Of a stretch of 64,000 nucleotides of DNA, positions 57,081 through 64,000 are shown piece after piece. Source of the stretch: Deroplatys truncata (taxonomy: Eukaryota > Arthropoda > Insecta > Mantodea > Mantidae); contig CM060986.1 in NCBI GenBank assembly GCA_030765065.1, positions 77,679,573 to 77,743,572 on the forward strand, in the 5' to 3' direction. Every line of letters begins with the position of its first letter. Position 1 is the first letter of the stretch. Below the pieces are notes generated by a model. The model saw only the letters and a list, made by a program, of their open reading frames with translations, was not told the DNA's origin and ran no database searches. Position numbers and translations under genes: made by a program.

Positions 57081-58369
57081 ACAGCTCAGTACTGTGTTCC
57101 CTAAAGCAATATATGTTAACACTGAGATTTATCGGCTTCTATCCAGTAATATGTAGTTCCGGATTTCAACTTTCATCCGTTTTTCTGAAGACGAAGACGA
57201 TGAACACCGTAGAAACGTGGGTTTCAAACCATCAACTTACCTGCCTAGAAGCCCGAGAAAACTTAGAGTTATTATACCGTCAGGAAAGCTTCAGCTCTTA
57301 TTTTATAATAGATGTTGTTTGAAACCGGATGTTTAGTTTAAACCCCTGACGTATAGGCAACTTCTCTACTTTACCTGTACAGAGGGACGGCCTATAACAC
57401 GATTAACTCAGCCTTATCCATCTCGGGTACACTTTATATGATGCAGATATTGTGGTTAAGGGGACAGGGAACATCCTATCTTAAAAATAGTTTAAAATTA
57501 TAATTCAGTGTCCCATTTTCTAATTATCCATTATTCACAGTTTATTGAAACCTTTAACCCTATGTTCATAAAACATTAATAAGTGAACCAGAGAGAGGGA
57601 TGTTGTATAATGTTTAATTGTAACTGTAAATTTTTTTGTTTAATTTTTGTTAATCTTGACACAAATGATCATCCAAAAGTCATTGGTAAAAACTCTTATT
57701 ATTAATTTATAACCTTGTGTTTAAAGATGAAAAGTTATACTTATAAAATTTATACTCTCAAGTTCCATACTTATAATTGAAACTTTTCAGAGAAAATGGA
57801 ACATTTGCAGATAAAATCTTGGTTTCAAGAAAAATACGTATAAACTAAAGAATAGCTATAGTATAGAAAATCAAAACCTGTAAGCAAAATGTATGCGTGT
57901 AATTACTGCAAAAGCATCTGCATTTTTTTCCTTTACATAAAGTATATTCGGCATTGAACATAAACATTTTTCATGCATCTATTTTCATCATTTTTCCCAA
58001 AGTCACTACCTTAAAAGTACTTTCAAGCTAAATTGCAGGAATGTTAAACATAAGTGCAATGTATTGTTTACATTCTCATTCTACAATCTGTCTTAGCAAC
58101 TGCGCTTACGTACAGGTAGTGTGCAGTCTAGGTTTGAAAGCTGGATTTAAAAATTGATACAAGTCCCAGTAATGGCATTGTATTTTTAAGAACCTCCATA
58201 ACCGTTATAACCATGAAAACTGCGTTGTTATATTTGCCCTGCATAGATTATCATATCATTTGGAAAATTTTAAATATTGAAGTGACTTTTAAGTAGTATA
58301 TTCTTCCAACGAACTAATCTCTAAAAATTATATGCATAAAATTCTCGGAACCATCTATACGCAGTGTGG
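57081..58369. other. Mostly unannotated DNA; a TTAA-GGGGACAGGG end at 57464
   Basis: GTTAAGGGGACAGGGAAC at about 57459-57476 resembles the left end of the 40873 element, including TTAA. No matching right end was found, so it may be truncated. The rest is AT-rich without features. Confidence 0.35.
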
Positions 58370-58640
58370 TTTACTTTTATATGGATTTTCTTTAAACTAT
58401 TGTTACAAAAGTTTATTTTTATTTCTATTTCATGTTAATCTAGATAATCGTTTGTAGAAAGAGCTTCGCTGCAAGTTCCGTTGTATGAACAAAGGGAAGC
58501 GATTAAAAAGCCAGTAGCCATATACCGGCTGTGAAATTTCTCACTTGTTACATGACATCACAAGAAGTAAAAACAATAAGTTAAATTACTGGAGAATTCA
58601 AAGAAAAAACAATGAATATATCTAAGAAATGGTTATGATA
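58370..58640 (-). repeat. R1 interspersed repeat, decayed fragment
   Basis: Blocks TTCATGTTAATCTAGATAA, CAAAGGGAAGCGATTAAAAAGCC and AGAATTCAAAGAAAAAAC in R1 order. Confidence 0.5.
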
Positions 58641-58849
58641 ATTTCTGTCTATTTCTAATGGTTTACCAAATATATATATGAGATGGCCCACACAAGCCGT
58701 CTTTCCTGAAGTTAGTTTATATAGGATAGCCAAGATGCCAAAAAGGTTTGCCTAATCAGAACCGCAAGGGAGACACCATACCGATAGAGATGAGACCGCT
58801 GAATGAAAAACAAGTGCCTGAAAACGAATACTTTAACTGCTATTACTTG

Positions 58850-59035
58850 TCCGAGAGCTCATTCTGTAGAGAAACTTCTTGCTATATGAGGTGTTCTGGG
58901 TTCATTTCCCGACTGGGCTAAATTATCTTTAAACAAAAGCATTTCACGGTATGTCCAGTTTCTGGTGTTTGAATGTGCGAACAACCATGTGAGTGTGTGT
59001 GTGTGGGGGGATTGTTATCGGTTATTTAATAAGCA
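58850..59035 (+). repeat. tRNA-derived SINE head
   Basis: GAGCTCATTCTGTAGAG resembles a tRNA D-arm/A box, and GGGTTCATTTCCCGACTGGG a TpsiC arm/B box about 45 nt later. A G/T tract closes the segment. Confidence 0.5.
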
Positions 59036-59859
59036 ATTCGATCGTTAACAAGAATTCAAGATTGCCGCTTGACGCAAAACTGAGCACACGTGTTAAGTCA
59101 TTTAGTTCTATGATAGTTAATCTAGAATCGGGACAACTAGATGCATCAACTGGTGCCTTAAAATAACAAAGATTAAATAAAATTATAAAAAGCAAAGCTG
59201 CTTTAGAACTAAATTATTTTCTATTAACACCTTATTATAATAAGCATGTGAAAAACTTCGTCCGCCTTGGTGGGTGAATTGATGTAAGGGCCACTCAGGC
59301 CCATGTTCTACCTGGAATGAATTCATCATTCCCTAATATATAATTTCTGTAAGTCAAAAAATTAAAAAGAAGAAAAACGTGCTCAGAAGACAGATGCCGC
59401 GTCTGAAAATTTTCGGAATACAGCCTTCTAGCCTCAGCTGCATTTTAGTGCGTCTCCGCACCTATCGCAACCATACCTGTGTGTTTGTTATTGGTGAACG
59501 TTACCTTTTTGTCTGAATTACCTGGCTCGAACTGCATGCAGGCAGCCACGCGACGCTTATGAGTACTAAACTAGCACGTAAACACCTGCAGACAGCAGCA
59601 CTACTTTGAACCTGCACTGTCCCTTTGAGCAGAAGTGATGTGTCAACTCCTTTTGCACCTATGTATGCGGGAAACATAAAACTGCAAAGGACACCTTGTT
59701 TAGGCCACCTAGTATATACAACATTAAGCAAAATTAATTCAGAATGAAGAGGTTTCCACAAGCTAATGGCAAAAAAGCAGTATTTAGATTTATTTAGCAT
59801 ATCTTAAATATGTGATAATTTAATAAAACTTGTTAGAGGTGCTATTGAACAAAATAAAA
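59036..59859. other. Unannotated DNA
   Basis: No recognised gene; a 99-codon minus frame at 59501-59800 has no family signature. Confidence 0.35.
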
Positions 59860-60100
59860 AAAAATATGTTGGGCTTTCTATGTAAAGACTGGTTAACACT
59901 TCTTGGGAAAATACTGCACTTAAATACAAGGTTTTGTATTTATCTAACATTTCGCGTCCAGATCATACTTCTAAGAATGCTCATTTTGGAATTCAGGGAC
60001 TTTCAAGCGTGTATTTATGATGATATTCCTACCTTAAATTTTTTGGGTAGAATGCAATTCTTCTACTTACTGTAGGTAAGTGCTAGGGAAAGTAAAAAGC
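59860..60100 (-). repeat. R1 interspersed repeat, terminal fragment
   Basis: GGGCTTTCTATGTAAAGACTGG to GCTAGGGAAAGTAAAA, in R1 order but lacking the CA tract. Confidence 0.55.
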
Positions 60101-60622
60101 AGAATTCAAGCAATATTTTAAATTCTTCGTATCTGAAATATAGTAAGTAATATAAAATATAAATGTATATAAGAACTTTAATTCTCCAAACACTGGGGAG
60201 GTATGTTGACTATCATCTTTAACATTACACCCGTGTACTGAAAGAGAACTTAGTGAAAACGCTTTATGAATATCAAGGGCACTGTCACTCACCCGTGTTA
60301 AAGCTTTCAGCTGAATTAATCTGGTTATAAGACGGTGTAGGAAGTTCTGACAATGACGAACACCTCAAGCCTTACATGGAGCAAAACAGTATTTAGGCGC
60401 GTTCGGTGCTGTGATGGAAATAATCAAGTGTAGTTAAATATTTTTGGGTTTCGACATATGCAACTCAGTTCTTTTGGCTTATAATAAATATTAATATTTT
60501 CATAAATGCAAAATAATGTGCTGGATTCGTCTTGTTTTTCCAGTCATTTTTATGAAATCCTGTTGTTTTTCAGATAAAACGCAATCTTCTAAGAAGGAAA
60601 ACAAGTTCTCACTGTAATAAAT
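60101..60622. other. Unannotated DNA
   Basis: Nothing recognised. Confidence 0.4.
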
Positions 60623-60623
60623 A

Positions 60624-62465
60624 CACTGGTGTGCAAAACTTAAGGTCGAATGTACGTTCGCATGCTACGTTACTGCCACGTAACATAGCTCGATGAAACT
60701 TGAACAATACATAGAAAGAACTGCTACAATATGATAGAGTAGGCAACTGTGCTGGGTAGAGGCCTAAAGGTTCACACGAAAAATCGAATTAATTTTTATT
60801 ACCCAGCATGTACATTGAGGGAACGTATACTCACTTGGCTGTGGAGGACCGAAACGTAGTGTGGAGTTTAAGAGGAAGGCGTGGGTTTCACTGTGCAAAA
60901 TCCATAACACAAATCTACTTAAACATTCCTAGATTTATTTCTCACCCGTTTGGGGTTTCTAAATTTTTAAAGGTGAGAGGAGATGTTCACCGACCCAAAG
61001 GCCGGCTTGCACGCGCGATCCGCTTCTCAAGGAATATTCAACAAGACTAATGCTATCCCTATCGCTAGCAAAACTGACTGAGAGACGAAAACAGCAATAT
61101 GTCTGGTAATAGCAATGTAAAATGACAATATTTCTGGTAATGACAATGAAACCTCCAAATTATTAATACGCCACACTATGCAATGAGACGAACAGAAATG
61201 ACATTTTCATTCAGGGAGAATAGATTACACTGAAGTCACTGCGACTCATAATGGTCCCCTGGACATTACAAAAGGAGGGACATGGTTCTTATAAGGGCGT
61301 ATGATCCCCCATGGACAGCGACCATACTTTGCAAAGTGCTCCTGTGCTGGCCACAGGGTTGGTAAGGAGTTAGGAGTTCTTGTGGTAGAAGGTTCCATCC
61401 CTCCATCAGCGCCTATGACATCAGATAGAAGGCCATTGGTGCATATGGACGTCCTGCAATGCATCTCCCCAATGCAATCTACACATTCTCGATGGGATTT
61501 AAGTCGGGAGAACGGGCAGCTCAGTGCATTCGTCGAATATCCTCCCATTCCAATAGCTCCTCCAACTACGCTGTTCGATGCGGTCGCGCATTCATCTATA
61601 AAAATGAAGTCAGTACCGAAAGATGCATCCCTAAAAAGATGTACATGGGGATGGAGTACAATGTCGCAATAACGTTGAGCGGTGAGTGTACCACGTTCAA
61701 AGATTTGGATGTCGGTACACCCATGCAACATTATGCCTCCCCACACCTGGACCACAAAAACGATCATATTTGACAATGTTCTTGAATGCATTACGTGTTC
61801 CCACCTCTTGCCAGATGAGGGTACGTCAATAATCACTACTCAGACTGAATCTACTCTTATCCGAGAAGAGCACGCGACTCCACTCCTCGTTGGTCCAGTC
61901 CTGATACTCTGGGCACCATCGCAAACGGTGCCGCCAATGTGCGGGTGTCACAACGTACTGGTCGTCGGGCAAAGAGACCACCCTATGCCGTGCCACTGTG
62001 GAGCCTGAGATTGCGTGCCATGTAGTCCACTTAAATGTGGTTGCAATTACAGCAAATGTTTGGCGAGGGTCCCTCCTTGCCTGTTGCACAATGTAGTGGT
62101 CATCTGCTGCTGTAGTTGACCGTGGTCTACCACCTATTCTCCTTCGGGTAGCAGTGCCGTGGTTTGGAACGCTCTCCATCCACGTGATGCTGTGATTAAT
62201 TCCAAATTCCTGGGTTACACTCGTCATACTTCATCCTTCTTCCAGTTTCCTGATGACTCCTCCCCATGTGAAGTCGTCCAAATGTTGTCTCCGGACCATA
62301 TTGTAATGAAGAACACCATTAAAGTGCAACGTACTATCTTGTTAATTGACACACGCTGACTTACCCCGTTCCTTCAACTGCTTCGTGTTGAACGGCCAGA
62401 CACATTTGGTGTTATGTTTGCGCTTATCTCACGCCATGTGACGTCCAGCTTTTTGTACACGTGTG
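60624..62465 (-). mobile_element. Tc1-type transposon, degenerate
   Basis: The left end, preceded by TA, reads CACTGGTGTGCAAAACTTAA. The right end (complement) reads CACACGTGTACAAAAAGC, an imperfect inverted match. The transposase lies on the minus strand. At 1.84 kb it is slightly longer than a typical 1.6-1.7 kb Tc1 element; the noncoding part is at 60.65-61.24 kb. Confidence 0.7.
61246..62227 (-). pseudogene. Tc1-family (DD34E) transposase with frameshifts
   Basis: The minus strand carries, in order: a helix-turn-helix region, the GRPRSTTAADDHYIVQQARR linker and second helix-turn-helix, then WCPEYQDWTNEEWSRVLFSD with the first catalytic Asp (FSDKSRF). A stop ends this frame at 61826. A second frame continues with VWGGIMLHGCTDIQIFERG, HPHVHLFRDA and the second Asp (FIDECATA, altered from the usual D-N-A-x-x-H surroundings). 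A third frame shows RSPDLNPIENV, with the catalytic Glu, followed by a stop. The family cuts and pastes at TA. This copy cannot make a functional protein. Confidence 0.85.
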
Positions 62466-62639
62466 GGAGACGTCTGGCAACATGCTCCCGCGCTTTCATT
62501 AATTTACACCAATTAGTTAATATATTATGTTAAATTATCTAACTCGTCCCTAAATTTGTTGTCATTTAAAAGACGCATATAAATGGATATATCTGACGCC
62601 TAAGAATAACCGTACAGTGTTGCGCATTGCACTTATGTG

Positions 62640-63165
62640 AGTTGTTTTAGATAAAGGGAGCATTGTATTGAACGCAGTGGTTATGGCCTGCGCCGAGCAG
62701 TCGGTGATAAACAAAGTTAAGTCGCGCTCTCATCTGGCGTAAATACTACTTCTGGAACTTTCTTTCACTACGCCTCTAGAACATGTTTCAAGGTAGTTAT
62801 AGAATGTTCTGTGGAAGGTCCCATTAGCTATATAAGTGAGCCTTCTCTACGAGAGGAGTCAGTTGAGTTGAGTCGGTCAATGAGTGAGCCAGCGAGTTGA
62901 TGAGCGCATTCTACTGCGACATCAAGTGTTGTTCTACGAGTGAACTGGTGACGACTGCTGTGAAGTGCACTGCGGAGTGAGTGAACCGTCCGGAAGAAAA
63001 AGATACGACTCCAAGAAAGTGAAGTGATGGGGAAATATGAACTAGTTCACATTAGTGAAATGTCTGTGTGAACTAAGTGAACCCCCAGTGAACGTTGAAC
63101 CAGAACAAAACAGTGACAATGTGAACTAAGAGAATCTACAGTTGAAAATCCGAGCAAAATCACAG
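62640..63165 (+). repeat. R2 repeat, plus copy with TATA box
   Basis: The best-preserved R2 copy: GCGCTCTCATCTGGCGTAA, CTTCTGGAACTTTC, then GCTATATAAGTGAGC (TATA-like, about 62829-62843), GAGTCAGTTGAGTTGAGTCGG, GAGTGAGTGAACCG, and GTGAACTA-type iterations to about 63130. It may be the promoter/LTR or leader of a retroelement. Confidence 0.5.
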
Positions 63166-63169
63166 TATT

Positions 63170-63975
63170 CTTCAATAAAGTTCGATGTTTGGTATGGATA
63201 TTTCGTCGGAAATATGTGTTTTGAGGTTCATTGAACACTGATCCCAAAAGATTATTTTCGGAAGTAAGTCCGTGTGTGAGTATATCGGTCTAGTGTGAAC
63301 AACATAACCCAAAAACGAAAGGACTTATAAACACAAAAGCACCTACTTAGGCTCAGAATCTTTATGTATGGACATAAACGTTTCCAAGGAATTCCCAGGC
63401 CTAAAATACCCTTTTTCATAGAAAATTTTTAATTATTTTTTATCTCCCCAAGAAGCTTTCTAATGATTTTGAATTGAAATATCATATGTTTAACATTTTT
63501 GCCGAAGTAATGAAATGCATTATCTTGAATTTTCTGCGAATAGCATGTCCACTTCATTCTGCGTTTATTTTGTATAATTTGGTATAACTTATAAGCAAAA
63601 GGAGATAGACAATATCTACTATAGAAAAATGTACATCCTTTTAAAACGCACTATTTACTTTAAATAATTATTCGTTTCGTTCATATTGATTTAACTCTTT
63701 CAATGCTTTAGTTTTTTAAGTAATGTCACCATTCTGCTGTTTCAAAGTCAGCATTTACCGACTCAGTTTTTAAAGATGTCACTGTCACAATAACCTTCTC
63801 TATCTCCTTTATAACCACATCGAAATGTGAAATGAAACTACGCAAATGTGTATCTCCATTGACTTGAAGTATATACAAAGTAATCTTTTATAAGAATGGT
63901 TTGAAGAAGTTATATAAAAAGAAAACATAGTTGCCAGAGAAAGATATGTGAATGTAACACATGAGATATTTTTCT
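63170..63975 (+). repeat. R1 interspersed repeat
   Basis: Plus-orientation copy from ATATTTCGTCGGAAATATGT through CCCAAAAACGAAAGGAC to GCCAGAGAAAGATATGTG and GTAACACATGAGA. Moderately decayed. Confidence 0.75.
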
Positions 63976-64000
63976 GTCACCATAACGAAGCTCTAATTGG

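Noticed and set aside
59268-59345. Possible SINE head (GGTGGGTGAATTGATGTAAG)
   Set aside because: Weak A-box similarity but no B box at the right distance.

Overview
This is eukaryotic, AT-rich, repeat-dominated DNA with no recognisable intact host gene in 64 kb. Spliceosomal GT-AG introns, TATA/CRE/E-box promoter motifs, tRNA-derived SINEs, Tc1/mariner-type transposase remnants and Polinton/Maverick-type capsid-module remnants point to an arthropod, most likely an insect with a large TE-rich genome. The order cannot be fixed from the window.

The main feature is a 14.4-kb element at 1815-16186. It is flanked by exact 6-bp target-site duplications (CATGTA) and starts and ends with AGT-rich termini. 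Its shape is a giant palindrome: two inverted arms of about 5.4 and 5.5 kb, roughly 97% identical where coding, around a 3.4-kb spacer. Each arm carries, from the tip inward: a C/G-tract with quadruplex potential; a 115-bp tandem repeat; a long series of 130-142-bp units each containing a TpsiC/B-box-like motif, interrupted by a CA-rich block; a promoter with GA tract, NRF-1-like, CRE-like, CCAAT, E-box and TATA motifs; and a three-exon gene with a 7-nt first coding exon, a core exon and an acidic tail. The spacer holds a 1.7-kb, 21-bp minisatellite plus broken Polinton/adintovirus-like genes: a phospholipase-A2-like/basic-core protein, the first residues of an adenain-like protease, an unknown minus-strand gene, and a double-jelly-roll capsid-like gene whose 3' end is duplicated into both arms. 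I read it as an internally rearranged, non-autonomous Polinton whose terminal repeats grew to engulf a gene, much like a defective-interfering viral genome.

The element landed inside a copy of a roughly 0.9-kb interspersed repeat (called R1 here) that recurs about 17 times in the window on both strands; other R1 copies show the empty site. The remaining 48 kb (16.2-64 kb) is a mosaic of R1 copies, at least four decayed DDE-transposase loci (18.7, 23.6-24.1, 25.5-26.9 and 47.6-48.9 kb), a Tc1-type element (60.6-62.5 kb), a 500-bp TA-flanked MITE (30.6-31.1 kb), a TTAA-flanked element (40.9-41.8 kb), two related solo-LTR-like sequences (34.1-34.8 and 50.1-50.6 kb), a GC-richer repeat family R2 with a TATA box (27.6, 35.1, 51.0 and 62.7 kb), several tRNA-derived SINEs, and microsatellites. 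Two open frames of unknown origin (21.97-22.2 kb and 38.4-38.95 kb) look more protein-like than chance. Nothing here forms an operon; the only genes that appear to work together are those of the Polinton-like element.
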